Assembly (NCBI RefSeq): GCF_905220365.1
Contig: NC_061128.1
Span: 4,960,001-5,024,000 of the forward strand
DNA: 64,000 bases
Direction: 5' to 3'
DNA from: Vanessa cardui
Taxonomy: Eukaryota; Arthropoda; Insecta; Lepidoptera; Nymphalidae
Positions 12,370-24,639 of the stretch are shown in pieces (the first letter of the stretch is position 1; each line of letters begins with the position of its first letter). The translations under genes were made by a program, and so were the position numbers. Under the pieces are notes generated by a model that had not been told where the DNA came from, did no database searches, and saw only the letters and a list, made by a program, of their open reading frames with translations.

Positions 12370-13360
12370 TCTATTAAACCAGACGAGGAAAATGTAACGT
12401 GGGAAAATAAAACGGGACTCTTAACGCTCCCTAAGAGATTAACCGTTGTCCAGTGAAAAATTTTCTTGCTTCGAATTAATTTTGTTACTAATCACAGCCT
12501 ACTTTAGGTAAATAGGATAAGGACGAGCGAATGATGATTAACAATGACCCGTATACTCATAAACATAATGCTTCATGAATAAAGTACAGTCAGCATTCAA
12601 TTGTTCGTTTAGATTTCTATATGAGATTTATATTTTATCTGTGTTGAATTTAACTTAAAATATTTCAAATTTTATAATTTTACAAGTATAAATATATACG
12701 TAACATACATAAAAAAATTCATTGGAATCACTTTTTTATCGATGAAGATTGAATTGAAACCAGTGGCGTGGCGGAAGCATCTTTTTTATTCTATGTACAC
12801 AAAGCCACCTGAATACTAAGTCTATCCTATGGGCAAGAGTATATACTCTCGGCAAGCATTTCAAATCTTTCAAATCTTAGTCGAAGCCCAGCTATGTATT
12901 GACAAAAATATTTTAATGATATAATATCATAAAATATTTATATTAGTTTAACTTTTTACAAGAGTTTTTTTAAACTCGATTATAAAACGTATATAAATAC
13001 ATAGCAAAAAATTAAAAAAACCTACAGTTTAAAGAGGATCTCAACCACGAATGTGCAAATGTTGGCGCAAAATTAATTATTTAGTGTACTTTTTGTTTTT
13101 TATAAATCAGTTTAAAAAGACAAAGAAGGTCATATGACGATTAATATATAGTTTATAAGAATAAAGCGAGACACATTGCCACAATTTCTCTTCTCTTACG
13201 TTTTCTGAGAGTATGAAAAATATAAACAAAATTATGTTTGAGATTAGTTATAAAGTTGTTTAAAATGATTTAACATACCTGTCATCCCAGGCGATATTTA
13301 GGTACCAGACTATTATTTGCATAAAATATTTATAGATATACTAAATTAAAAATACTAACT
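12370..13360. other. AT-rich non-coding DNA
   Basis: No gene or repeat recognised. Confidence 0.6.
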
Positions 13361-13364
13361 ATGC

Positions 13365-13510
13365 AAATCATGACCGCGTGGAACGGTGGCAATAATTTTA
13401 GCAGCATTTCCTTGTTGAATCCTAATTCAACCTAACTTCTTGGCAGCATTTATACTTCCTGTCACCAGTGGCAGCAATAAGACGAGGCGTTTTAGTTTTA
13501 ATAAAGTTAT
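13365..13510 (-). mobile_element. LINE 3' end, family A
   Basis: Reverse-strand copy of the segment at 20070-20200. ACCGCGTGGAACGGTGGCAA, the CAGCATTTCCTTGTTGAATC region and CTGTCACCAGTGGCAGCAAT align in order with the complement of that copy. Frame-broken and AT-drifted. Confidence 0.7.
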
Positions 13511-13514
13511 GAGT

Positions 13515-14855
13515 ATGTGCGCTATCACTTCAAGGTTTTGTTTTAATGGTAAATGGAACGGAGAAATAATTTGAAATAACAGACGAATATTTGCATCGTT
13601 GAAGCAACCAGTCTGTGAATTTATTTGTTTTTTATTTTGTAACCTTGGATGTTAATGGCTTATGATCTCGTTATGTCAGCTGTGTAGTATTTAAGTAAAG
13701 TTTGTAAATATTATAATCGTGTCTTCGATTATAATTTATTTAATCATAAATACCTACTCTAATCACTTTTAGTTCTTCAAATTTAAAATCGACGGCCTTT
13801 TTAACATATCATGAAAAATATTTACCTATACTTATGTAATCTGCAAAAAATAATATTTTATTATTTTTTTTTATATATTTCCTATTTTCGAAAGTTGATA
13901 ATTAGAAAATGTATAATATATTTTTAAACATTTATTGTCTCACTGTAACGAGTCAAATAGAAGAAGTTGGAAACTAAAGGTTTTTTAATATATATTAGAT
14001 GTACCTATGTGTTTGAATCATTTTTGAATGTATATAAAAAATAATGGTCTCCGAATGCGAGTAGTTACTTAAAAAAATCAAAGTAGGCGGTCATTTTCAT
14101 CGATACGTCGTCTAAAAAAACTCAATATAAAATAATACGGCTGCGAATGAATCATGAGCCCGTAATTACTACATTTACTCTTCAAACATATTTCATGTCG
14201 ACTGTACATAGAATCGTCTGTGTTTTTTGCTGTCATTTTCATGTGACTTTTTGTTGAGCAACCTTGATTCTAAATACTTGTACGACGCGCAATTGTGCCG
14301 GTAATTAAAATGGAAGAATTATTCATATGTTATTTTGTTATCACTTATGTTACGTTTATTTTGTTTTCGTTAGCACAGCGTAATCTGTGATCAGTTATTT
14401 CACAGGTTATCGAAATTTTAAATTATTTTTTTTTTTAGATTGGCTTTTCTTTTGTCTTACAATTCTAAGGACCTACGTAGCTTTATGTTTTTTACTATGT
14501 GTATAATTGAATAATTATAAAAAAATATTTTTGTTTTATTAGCATACCAAACATATTAATTTTTTTTTGTATAATTCAATCAATATCTTTGTAAATTATA
14601 GCCTATGTGTTTTTCTGATGTATAAGCTATATTATTTTTAGTTTTCATTAAAATTCATTTAGTCGTGTTATTCATGAAAAATACATACAACAAGAAGGAG
14701 TACAAGCAGTAAGGATTAACATTATTTTGATTCGAAAACCGTTCTTACTATAGTGTAACAGCAATAATATATTTGTGTGGGCTTATAATGTTAATGTCTG
14801 CTGGAGTTTTGATCTATTTTTGTTTTATTATTACTTTAAGGTCAGAGTTCCATTC
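13515..14855. other. AT-rich non-coding DNA
   Basis: No gene or recognisable repeat; several poly(T) and poly(A) runs. Confidence 0.6.
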
Positions 14856-14860
14856 AGAGA

Positions 14861-15171
14861 GCTGAGATAGCCCAGTGGTTAGAACGCGTGCATCTTAACA
14901 GATGATTTCGGGTTCAAATCCAGGCAAGCACCACTATATATATATATGTGCTTAATTTGTGTTATAATTCATCTCGAGCTCGGTTGTGAAGGAAAACATC
15001 GTGAGGAAACCTGCATGTGTCTAATTTCATCGATATTCTGCCACATGTGCATTCCACCAACCCGCATTGGAACAGCGTGGTGGAATATGTTCCAAACCCT
15101 CTTCTTCATGGAAGAGGAGGCCTTATCCCAGCAGTGAAAATTTACAGGCTGTTACTTTACTTTACTACTTT
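14861..15171 (+). mobile_element. SINE (family A), nearly full length
   Basis: A tRNA-derived head (A box TAGCCCAGTGG, B box GGGTTCAAATCC) is followed by a short TA run, the body (AAGGAAAACATCGTGAGGAAAC, CCAACCCGCATTGGAACAGC) and a TTTAC-type tail. It is close to the copies at 23086, 27345, 44451 and 58167. Open frames inside it are accidental. I could not define a clean target-site duplication. Confidence 0.88.
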
Positions 15172-15174
15172 ACA

Positions 15175-17250
15175 GAGTTTCATTAGCTTACCAACAGAAC
15201 AATGTATTATACATTCAAAGTAACGATACGACTACGGTCTTAATAGTAGTCTTATTAGATTAATATAGCTTGTTAATGAAACTGTAATGTAGTATATGTT
15301 GCATACAATGTTAGACCAAGGTAACATTAATAAATTAGAAATAGATTTTTTTTTTTTTAATATAATAATTGCATACGAGAGGTTCACTTGAGATCTGTAA
15401 TACTGGGAAGGTTGCAGATGTGTTGCCTTCTATATAAAATGAATAAGATATGTGTTACTAATAAACAATCTCGTATTTTCCGAACAACATGTTCTTATAA
15501 AAGCCATATTAATTGGAAATATAATTTATAGCAGGAACATTATGAAGATTGATGGCAGTCTTTATCAAGGCCGATCTTCTTTAGACCCTGACATCATCCA
15601 ATTAATGTTAAACAGTTGCCACCCAATAAATTCAAACATTATCGTTTAAACCATTAATATACAAGATGTATTAATAAATGCAAGATTAAAGGGGCAATAA
15701 AAATGGCATTGAATCTAGACTATTAATTTAATCGCTAGTAATTGCTTTGGATCTTTTTTTGAATACAGATAAAAAATACAGTATATCCTTCGAAATAGGT
15801 CTTCTCTTCCACTATCGACTTCACTTCTCACTATAGAACTGAGATATGATCCCTTGGGCTTGTAATATAATCTCTCTAAAATGAACAAAATAAATTTCAA
15901 GCAATAATATAAGAAACCGGTTTCCCTTCTCATGTGTGTAATAATATATTACTCGCTTTTAAGCGTCGTAGTATCGGTTTTTTGTCCAACGTATCATTGG
16001 CATAATTTGTATCAAATAAGATGTATATCAATTGCTTTTAGTTAATGGCTTTTTTTTCTTCTTTTAAATCTATGAAAACTTTGTGGTTTCGGCTATGTTT
16101 TGAGTAGCAAAAATACTTCACTAGTATATTAAAAAAAAAAACTATTAATTTTTACCTTTGCATTTCTGAACTTTCTTGTGCTTTACTTGTGCTTATAATT
16201 CGTCTTGTAGGTTTCGAAAAAAAAAAAATACCATTTGAAATCTACATACCTTATACCAGTAGGTATTAAAGTAGCAGTTTAACTTTTTGACGGTAATAAT
16301 TTATTTTAACAACGTATCGACCAAACTATCCGGCGACCATTCAATGCTAATATGCGATATCTTAAAGTACGCCTCACGTGTTATTTAGATCATGTTTTTG
16401 TGACATTGTATAGTATTATATACGAAGTACAAGCTGTAAAGTGTATTTTTATTTACGGAAATCGTTTAAATTTGGTAATGTACTAAATAATTAGAACTGT
16501 ACTTATAAGGAAATGACTGGAACTGCAATACTTGAACAGTAATGCAGATTAACTATAACATTAATATCAGAATCGAATGAATCGATTTCAATCGAATCAA
16601 AGTCGAATACATACATCACTAAATAAAAAAAGTCATTTATAATATACAAAAATATAAATAATAATAATAATGTCTTATAAACAAGGTCAAGTTATACGTG
16701 TATATTTGCTACAGCCTTGCGACCTACCTCAATAGTAGAGCCAAGTCGTTTTCGGTTAATTCGTATATACAGTTAACAAAAAAGCCTAAGTGCGTCGATT
16801 GCACGTCGTGTATAATGTAACTTCCTACTTTTTAAAGTCGATTAAAAACACTTAAAAGTGACACAATAAATTTGATGAGCTATATCTTATATATGGCCTT
16901 ACATGCAAAACCTTTTTAGTGGGTTTTAGCTTCCGCTACAATATCTATACTAATAATTTGAGCAGGTATACGATAGACTCAATCGAAACCTATCCACAAT
17001 TATAGTAATTAAAAATAATTATTTTTGAATATTTCGTATAATCGAGATATTAAACCCAGGAAATTTAATGAAATGACATTTCATCTGGCGGCCATGTTTG
17101 ATGTTTACGGGTGCGTTCAAAATAATAATTTTGTGTACGGGTACGGTAGTTAGTATATTTATCTAGTACGTGCAATTATTAGTATTTATAGTAAACGTCT
17201 CGGTTTTGTACATTTGATTTCTTATGTCAGGTTAGTTCTTGTGAATTATT
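15175..17250. other. AT-rich non-coding DNA
   Basis: No supported gene. The frames at 15452-15649 and 15715-15933 lack coding character. Unique sequence as far as I can see. Confidence 0.58.
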
Positions 17251-17253
17251 ACC

Positions 17254-17338
17254 AAACAAATTCTGTCAAATGTAGATTAAATATTATCCTAAGTATTTCT
17301 TAGGATAATATTTAATCTACATTTGACAGAATTTGTTT
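17254..17338. repeat. Perfect 40-bp inverted repeat (hairpin)
   Basis: The arms 17254-17293 and 17299-17338 are perfectly complementary over 40 bp around the 5-nt loop TATTT. Pairing stops exactly at both outer ends. No neighbouring feature explains it. It could be a recent inverted duplication from template switching, a minimal foldback element or a small-RNA precursor; the sequence does not decide. Confidence 0.9.
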
Positions 17339-17590
17339 CTAAACGTTACAAAAAATAATGCTCAGATGAAGATGCAGTTTACTCATATTCAATTATTGAC
17401 ACGATGTTTCTTGCATCGTGATCACACGACGTGAGTGCCAAGATTGCTTCCTCACGAGCAGCGATAATGTTATAGATTCCTTATGCCAACGTTTTTACGT
17501 TCAGTTTACTTAAGCTGATTTTCGCGTTATTGTTTATGGAAGATGGTCCAGTGATTTGAATATTTTTGAATCGTAACCGAAGAAGCACTA

Positions 17591-17745
17591 CTTTATATTT
17601 GTATATATTTGTGTCTATCAAAGAAACTTGCATGTGAAAGATGACAATTTAAGACATATGTTTCATATTATGTATCAGAGTTGGAACAGCATGACGAAAT
17701 AAGCTCCAAATATTATCATTTAAAGTGAGCTTAGCCTAGTGGATT
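17591..17745 (+). mobile_element. Old, degraded SINE (family A), 3' part
   Basis: AAACTTGCATGTG, GACATATGTTTCAT, GAGTTGGAACAGCATGACG and AATAAGCTCCAAA follow the order of the intact SINE body. The head is not recognisable. Confidence 0.5.
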
Positions 17746-17749
17746 ACTT

Positions 17750-18780
17750 TACGAAATTATCCTTGAATTTTAGTAAAATAAATTACAATAAAATTCAATA
17801 TCTATATTCCTTACCTTAAAATCTAAGGCTTACAATGTAACAGAAAATTTGGTTTTACATTAGTCTGTTTTGGCATTAAATTAACATGATTTTCCTCTAA
17901 ATTTTGATCACGGCCTAGGTGCAGTAGCGATTATGAGGCCTAAAAAGTATTTTGTAGTAAGGATAGAATTATATTAGTATTGCAAATTATCTTTTTATCT
18001 ATCTTAGCCCTAATTACTGTAACTACAAAATAATATGTAAATATTTTTTCAAAATTTTACTTATATTATTTTGTAATCACCAACAAAATACGCTACATTA
18101 TGATAATATCTATTCAAACTATGAATATGAAATTCACTTATTTTTTTACAAATTATCAACATTTTTTAAAAAATCTGCTTTAAACTTTCGCTGAGTATTG
18201 GTACGATTATATAATGTTCATGATCTTGATCCATGAACTCCGTCATGGTTCAAGCTAACGCCATACCAAATATAATTGAAATCGGTCTAGACGTGAAAAC
18301 GAAATAGAAAAACACCGTTATTTTTACAGCCAGAATAATTAGAACTCTACTTAAAGAAATCGATATAAACTAAAACGATGTATGTGCCAATACGCATAAA
18401 TTCAAACCGTAAACTTCAATTATAATATTCAAAGGCTGTATTACAATATTATAGGCCAATCTTCAATTAGCATGTTCATCACTATCGATAAAATTATGAA
18501 GGCTCACGAAAGTATTGCCCTCCGATTATACGGGCTACGTACCAACTCATAATAAGTCACGATGCTTACAACACCGACGATATGCTTCCATTTGCTTCTT
18601 CGTGGCGAAATTAACCTCAGAAGCATCTGTTTCGAAACGTACGTATTCTCTAAGTCAGACAACATTGAAAAAGACTTTAAAATTAACGAGAATTCTATGG
18701 CTATGATGATATTTGATTCATTTTGTATACTATTAAAATATCTGAGGATCTTTAGGAATCAGATTTACTTGGTGATAGGC
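17750..18780. other. AT-rich non-coding DNA
   Basis: No supported gene. A stretch near 18215-18345 (CCATACCAAATATAATTGAAATCGG) looks like a worn piece of the CTAG-type repeats, but too weakly to call. Confidence 0.5.
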
Positions 18781-18786
18781 CTTTCT

Positions 18787-19020
18787 GCAAGCCGGTCAGG
18801 GTAGGTACCACTCATAATTTATTTTACCATTAGACAACAGTACTCGGTATTGTTGTGTTCCGGTTGGTGAGTCAGTGTAGCTACAGGCACAAGGGACATA
18901 ACATCTTAGTTCCCTTAGGAGCATTAACGATGTAAGAATTGGTTAATGTTTCTTAAAGCGCCGTTTTCTACGAGCGGTGGTAATCACTTACCATCATGTG
19001 GCTCATAACGTCGTCCGCTA
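18787..19020 (+). mobile_element. LINE-derived fragment (18787 family)
   Basis: GGTAGGTACCACTCATAA, ATTGTTGTGTTCCGGTT, CTACAGGCACAAGGGACATA and GGTGGTAATCACTTACCATCA are in the order seen, less complete, at 30108-30532, 52322-52515 and 11525-11655. It ends like the LINE 3' UTR at 10505 and 56870. It is non-coding, so the open frames overlapping its left edge (18515-18804) are not genes. Confidence 0.75.
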
Positions 19021-19024
19021 AACT

Positions 19025-19970
19025 ATGCCATAAAAAATATTTTTTAATGTAACGAAAAAGTTTGGATCCTTAACAAAAACCATTAAGAATAATTATGTTA
19101 TATACAGTTTGTGTTGATAAATTATTTTAATTAGATTTAGAACATGCAATTCTGAGTTAATCAATCATTATTTCCGTCTTATTTTAATCGAATCAATTAT
19201 TTCATTTATCAAAAAAGTATTCACTGGTCAATATTAAACAGACTTAACACTTAAATTATCTTTGCTAGATTATTAAAGTTGCTTTGTGTGTGACAATATG
19301 TAAATTATATGTTAAAGGAAGAACGTTTTTCATCAATTGATATTAAAAATTTGCGATAGTGATCTGTGACTATTATAATTCAAAGATCAATATAAAGGTA
19401 AATAATATTTCTAAGACGATAAAAGGTTTGAGATTATACTTGAAATGACGTGTATGTATTCCAAGACTTAGGAGATAATTGTGTAATGCGTTAAGAGGCA
19501 TGATATTTGTGAAACTGTTATTAACTCAACAGCTCCGTTTTCTCAAAGATCGAATGTAATGACAGTTGATTTCCTATCTAACGAGCCCATTTACAGTTAC
19601 TTGCTTTATTTTATATGTATTGCAACTTTTATTTATACTCTTTTAACTAACTTGGTTCCACAAATAAAAAGTTATTAAATAAAAAAAATATCAGCCGCAC
19701 CAAAAAGTTTGAAGTGGATCGAGATTATAGATGTGTACATGTATTGTGGTTAAAAAAATCTTTATGTTTACACTACACTGTTTGATGTGTGTAATTGAAA
19801 AATAAAGGTGGATTGTATTAGTGATGATAAAAATGACTTAGAATAAAAATAATTCATAATATACATATACATATACGAGACGTAATAATTAAGGTTGTAT
19901 GAACACATTGTTCACACGGTTCTTTTTGAACCAAATTGACCCATTTAGGTGCCGCTGCGAAAAAAGATGA
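19025..19970. other. AT-rich non-coding DNA
   Basis: No gene or repeat recognised. Confidence 0.6.
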
Positions 19971-19974
19971 AGCC

Positions 19975-20235
19975 AAAAAAAGAACTAAATATTCGTGTTT
20001 TATATCAAATTACTTTTTTGTTCCATTTGCTTTCGAAACGCTTGGCTATTGAAGTAGTGGTGCAAAAAGTATAACATCTCGCCTCATTGCCTCCACCGGT
20101 GACAGGAGGGCTGCTCCGTTTTTGCCCAGAGGATCGGAATTGCGATTCAACGGGGAGATGCTAGCAATCTTGCCACCATTCCACGCGGGCAAGATTTATA
20201 CAGTAATTACTAGTTTTAGTGCATATTTGTATATA
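19975..20235 (+). mobile_element. LINE 3' end, family A (best preserved copy)
   Basis: Conceptual translation from about 20088 reads through DRRAAPFLPRGSELRFNGE and continues to a short tail near 20220. This resembles the C-terminus of a lepidopteran reverse-transcriptase ORF (an AQRIGIAIQRGNAA-type end), with frameshifts. Copies at 1-260 and 13365-13510 share the same segment. Confidence 0.75.
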
Positions 20236-20920
20236 TTTAAGCATTTAATGTTATTAACTTTATAGGAGATAAAGACAAAATTAAATAATTTAGGTAAATT
20301 TTAGATCACATTTTAAACATCAGTTATGCCTAAATGGGTAAATTTTTCAGAGGAGAAACTGAAGAATGTCAAATAATGCTCATTGAAGTAAAATATGTAT
20401 GTAGTTAGTAAACGGCTTTAATTTTATGTTGTTGTAATTGGTGAAGTCATTTTACATATTACCCGTCATTTAAATTTGTTCGTATTTCAAATGTAAATAG
20501 GATATTTGTAATTAGGTGACTCGCATCAATATCTAGAACATGCCTACCTTGATAACAGATCTTTTATCAACATATTAATTGGTCTCAATCATCTAGACAG
20601 AATTAATTAATATATTTCAATTATTCACGTTTCAATTTTGGATATTTTTGATTTTCAATCGCGACGGGACTCTACTAATTTTAGATAACACATAAATTAA
20701 TGTAATTAACTACGAATATTTTGTGATTTCAAAGATCTGATACGATAAGAGATATATTTTTAGTAACAAAATCACAGATTATAATAAATATCTGAGCAAA
20801 TCATTTGCATAACTTAATTTTATAATTAATCATATTATAGATTTATAATTAATCAACATAAAAAGCAGTAATTTATTTAATTACTATTTTTAGTTTGATA
20901 AGTTGCACTTATGAGCGCAT

Positions 20921-21253
20921 ATGTCATCGAATTACGAGGGCCAATCTCGAGATCTTACCAACTTCGTACTTTATATTGAGCGCAAGTTTGTGGATAAGCG
21001 GAGTCCAATCGGATGACAAGATCTGATGAGCGAATTAGCGCTGAGAATCTTGAGCGAGATCGTGACCAACGACTACAACGAGTTACGTGCTTTGTTTACA
21101 ACCGACACGCGTGTGTTCCTGTTCTTACCTCAAATTTGGCATGTGGTCACGGCGTTACACAACTCGTTTGGGCTTCTCAAAACGTCCTTGTTTTTGTTCA
21201 CGCTGGATAAGCGAGTTGCGCGTTTTCCTCACATGATATTTGTGGTTATATAG
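20921..21253 (+). pseudogene. Coding-like segment with an in-frame TGA, function unknown
   Basis: From the ATG at 20921 one frame runs 111 codons to TAG at 21251, broken only by TGA at 21014-21016. The part after the break has its own ATG at 21026. The frame has features of real coding DNA: GC-richer third positions than the surroundings (runs of CTG, ATC, GAG, GTG, ACC, AAC, GAC codons) and plausible protein stretches such as FVLYIERKFVDKR, LRILSEIVTNDYNELR and LFLFTLDKR, which suggest amphipathic and hydrophobic helices. I do not recognise a family. Upstream is AT-rich with no exon seen. A donor-like GTATGT follows at 21252, so an exon is possible. The opposite strand is also open at 21155-21364, which weakens the case. 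Alternatives are a host pseudogene, a transposon or captured viral gene relic, or chance in a GC-rich patch. Confidence 0.45.
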
Positions 21254-21364
21254 TATGTCTGGTGTCCAAGACGCCTTTTGTGTCCTAGCCCAGCCTTTCA
21301 GCCAGTAAACCTCTTCGTCTCTTCGTTTTCGTTTGTTTTCGTATGCAATCTTCACGGTCCCAAT

Positions 21365-22460
21365 ATGTCCTACCTAAATAAATCAATTTTGGTTTCTTGA
21401 TCTTATTAGAGATTTCAGTGTTTTTTTAAGTACTGGAAGTTTTCCCCTAAATGCGAAGTATCTGATCCTTGTTAGAGATAACCTGGTTAAGGAATAGGTA
21501 TATTGATAAACGTAGGCGGTTGATGTTGATCTCAGTCTAATCAAACTTCTACCTTAGGTAAGTGATCATGTAAATGATATGAGCTATTGTTCATGCTGTA
21601 GGAAGCGTGTGATGTTAAACCAATCTCTGCCCAATATAAACCGTTCAATTCCCCTTTGACAGGAATGGATCAGCCTGTATCACATATTCGTATACTGTGT
21701 GTTGTATACGTACAATGTGTATTATAGGAATTGTTCTGTAAATTCTTCGTGAAATCCGATTTCTATTTTCATTTACTTTCAGATAACTCTGTCTTTCTTT
21801 TTATCAGTCTTTATTTGCAAAACTTAGATTATACATAGCATTTCATCATTTAAATTTCTTAATATAAAAATATATTAAGAAATTTAAATATGATATTAAA
21901 AATTATTTATTTAGGTACTACTGGATTCTGTTATTCGTGGTTCTATTTAAAAGAAAAAGCCTAGATGTTTATGCATAACTACTTTTTTGTAGTCAGTAAG
22001 TTTTTTTATTTTAGATTTAATCTGAACAATTGGCACTTCCAACATGACGAAAGAGATTCTGGCATACATCATAATATCTGCCAATCAGCAACTGACTAGC
22101 ATGATGAATATTATATATTATATATTATATCATATATTTTCCTAAATAGGCGAAGCGCCTTTTGAGAAGTAGCTTAATATTATGTGGCTCTTTTTGGCGC
22201 TTAATATTTTAATTGATATCTTAACAGGTATTCTGGTAAGAACATGAATTTAAATTATGTTTTAGATTAAAATGAAAACTAAACTTGAAAATTGAGAGAT
22301 TAATCTGTAAAATTTGTAATGATTTAAATATTATAAGAGAAAATAAAAAAAGAATTGGAACAACTTAATATCTATTTAAAATTAACTTTTTTAGCACAGT
22401 GTTAATATTTGAGTAATAGAGTTTTTATTTTTAGGATGATTAGATATTATAGCAACCTTG
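21365..22460. other. AT-rich non-coding DNA with a 19-bp palindrome
   Basis: No gene recognised. A perfect 19-bp inverted repeat lies at 21848-21866 / 21871-21889 around AAAA, entirely AT-rich. A TATAT-rich stretch is at 22110-22140. Confidence 0.55.
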
Positions 22461-22466
22461 AGACTG

Positions 22467-22664
22467 TGATGTACAGTAGAGGTGAGACAGGGTTCGTTAC
22501 CTTAATGTCTATTTTCGTGTGCAATATGAGCGATAATCTGCATTACCGATTGAGAATAACATATTGCGTCGCAATGAGTTGATGTTTAGATTCAAAAGGT
22601 ACTAAGATTTAAAGACTTGATAATGGAATGAATTTGAAACTGATGAAGGTTTTTTTACTCTGAC
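22467..22664. repeat. Unnamed 200-bp dispersed repeat, copy 2
   Basis: Matches 461-660 through most of its length, with small indels near GTACTAAGATTTAAAGAC. Same strand as copy 1. Confidence 0.75.
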
Positions 22665-22669
22665 TGTAC

Positions 22670-23080
22670 TTTATTTTTTATAGACAGTATGATTCTGTAA
22701 GAATTAACTTCGTATTTTACTTTTGAAATGTTTACAATCGCCTTTCGGTGAATGCCATTTTAACACACTAGAATACGTTTTATGATTATTACAATCTATT
22801 AGCCATAAATAAAGACGACAGAAATGGTAAATCCTGCTTGTTATTTTGACCTGTAAAGGTGATAAATAATAATAGGAAGAAATTCGAAACTCACCACATA
22901 GCTCGGGCGTGAAAAGTCAGAACGATATGACAAATTTCGCATGTTTATCGATTCTCTTATTTTTATTTATAGTCAAATATATTTTTGAAAAAAGACATAC
23001 TCGTCTCCAAAAAGGACTTATTAAAGTTTACTTACAAAAAACATTTTACTTTTACCACATGTCATATGCTCTTAGCATCA
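22670..23080. other. AT-rich non-coding DNA
   Basis: Nothing recognised. The frame at 22909-23133 runs into the SINE that follows and is not a gene. Confidence 0.55.
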
Positions 23081-23085
23081 AGCAT

Positions 23086-23385
23086 AGAGTTGAAATGGCC
23101 CAGTGGTTAGAACGCGTGCATCTTAACCGATGATTTCGGGTTGAAACCCAGGCAAGCACCACTATATATATGTGCTTAATTTGTGTTTATAATTCATCTC
23201 AGCGGTGAAGGAAAACATTGTGAGGAAACCTGCATGGGTCTAATTTCATCGAAATTCTGCCACATGTGCATTCCACCAACCCGAATTGGAACAGCGTGGT
23301 GAAATATGTTCCAAACCCTCTCCTTAATTGGAGAAGAGGCCTTAGTCCAGCAGTGAGAAATTTACAGTCTGTTACTTTACTTTTT
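23086..23385 (+). mobile_element. SINE (family A), nearly full length
   Basis: Head ATGGCCCAGTGGTTAGAACG, B-box region GGGTTGAAACCC (one change from the usual GGTTCAAACCC), body GTGAAGGAAAACATTGTGAGG and CATGTGCATTCCACCAACCC, and a TTTAC tail. Close to the copies at 14861 and 44451. Confidence 0.88.
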
Positions 23386-23389
23386 ACAT

Positions 23390-24020
23390 GTTTAAAGTTT
23401 TCAATCATTGTATAGTTTTGCAATTAAGACTTACCCGAGTTTATTGTAATAATGTACGTTATAGTATCACATGTATGTATGTATTATTGTTATTAACATC
23501 TATAAATTTTCCGTATTATGTATGATTTGCTTCAAGAAATCTTATTAATATTAATATTGTACTAGTTTTAAATATATCCTTCGCAAGATATTTGCAACAT
23601 TGTAGCGAGTGTAACCTTTATGATTAAGTTAATGACAAATACTTATCATAAAAGATTGATGGCTTGATAAGTTTCTTTTCCAGTTTTGCGTTTGTCTATA
23701 ATATGAAATAATCGTAATTAGCTTGTAATTAGCTTCACAATTAAATAAATATTATTAGTAAATTATATTTTATTATATATGTAAATCATTTACATTAAAT
23801 CAATATCATCATAATTTTTTTATTAATGACAACGTGCATTAAATTATACAAGAATTATAATGATGATAATATTACAATGATAAAAAAGAAGTTAAATTTT
23901 ATATTTGTATATAAAGCTTTCGACCATTTTTTAGTAAAGATATAATAATAAAATGGTACTTCAATATAATTATATTATATATGATTAAATATTTTTTTTG
24001 TCATTTTTAACATTTAATTT
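23390..24020. other. AT-rich non-coding DNA
   Basis: Nothing recognised. Confidence 0.6.
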
Positions 24021-24027
24021 TTCAACG

Positions 24028-24237
24028 ATGTTGTGTACACCGGTTTTCATGGGTACGCCACTCTGAGGTCCCGGGTTCGATTCCCGGCCGAGTCAATGTA
24101 GATTACCATTAGTTTTCTATGTTGTCCTGGGTCTGGGTGTTTGTGGTTCCGTCGTTACTTCTGATTTTCCATAACACAAGTGCTTCAACTACTTACATTG
24201 GGATCAGAGTAATGTATGTGATGTTGTCTCATATTTA
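24028..24237 (+). mobile_element. tRNA-like SINE (family B)
   Basis: B box GGGTTCGATTCCCGGCCGAG, body CTGGGTCTGGGTGTTTGTGG and CATAACACAAGTGC, 3' end CAGAGTAATGTATGTGATG followed by an (ATTT)n tail (about 24232-24260). It lacks the first bases of the tRNA-like head seen at 30385. Confidence 0.85.
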
Positions 24238-24536
24238 TTTAATTATTTATTTATTTATTGATATAATTGATCACATCATATTTCGAAAATTATCGTCATT
24301 TACATCCGTCATAATAAACATCCGATTGATCTCCATAAAAATAATTTATTATTTACTCTAAAGATGATGGTAGGATGATGTTGTTGTAGATCGAATCGCA
24401 CTCAATAAAGATTAGATACTATATAGAGTAGATAGACTAAAAGAACTCGTAAAGTGAGTATTCTTTAGTCTAGTATTGTTATTATTTTTTAATTCTTTTT
24501 TTTCATCTCCTAGATAATATTATCTATTAAACTGTT

Positions 24537-24635
24537 ACTCTATCTGTCTCTTGCTCTTTTACGATCAAAAGGCTGAAAATATTTTGATGAAATTTGGTAT
24601 GAAGCAAACTCCAAGAAAGGACATAGGCTTTCAAA
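24537..24635 (+). mobile_element. Fragment of a CTAG-type repeat (type 1)
   Basis: TCTATCTGTCTCTTGCTC, GATGAAATTTGGTATGAAGCA and AGAAAGGACATAGGCTT match the family at 8338 and 29831. It abuts the tail of the LINE at 24640, a sign that the LINE inserted into or next to it. Confidence 0.6.
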
Positions 24636-24639
24636 CTCA

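Noticed and set aside
14946..15223. Open frames inside SINE copies (also 27505-27690, 44555-44812 and 23199-23423)
   Set aside because: They recur wherever the SINE body is intact; SINEs do not encode protein.
21155..21364. Minus-strand open frame opposite the 20921-21253 segment
   Set aside because: Basic-rich and plausible at first sight, but it overlaps the better-supported plus-strand frame, has no upstream exon, and its acceptor-like AG at about 21373 has a poor pyrimidine tract.
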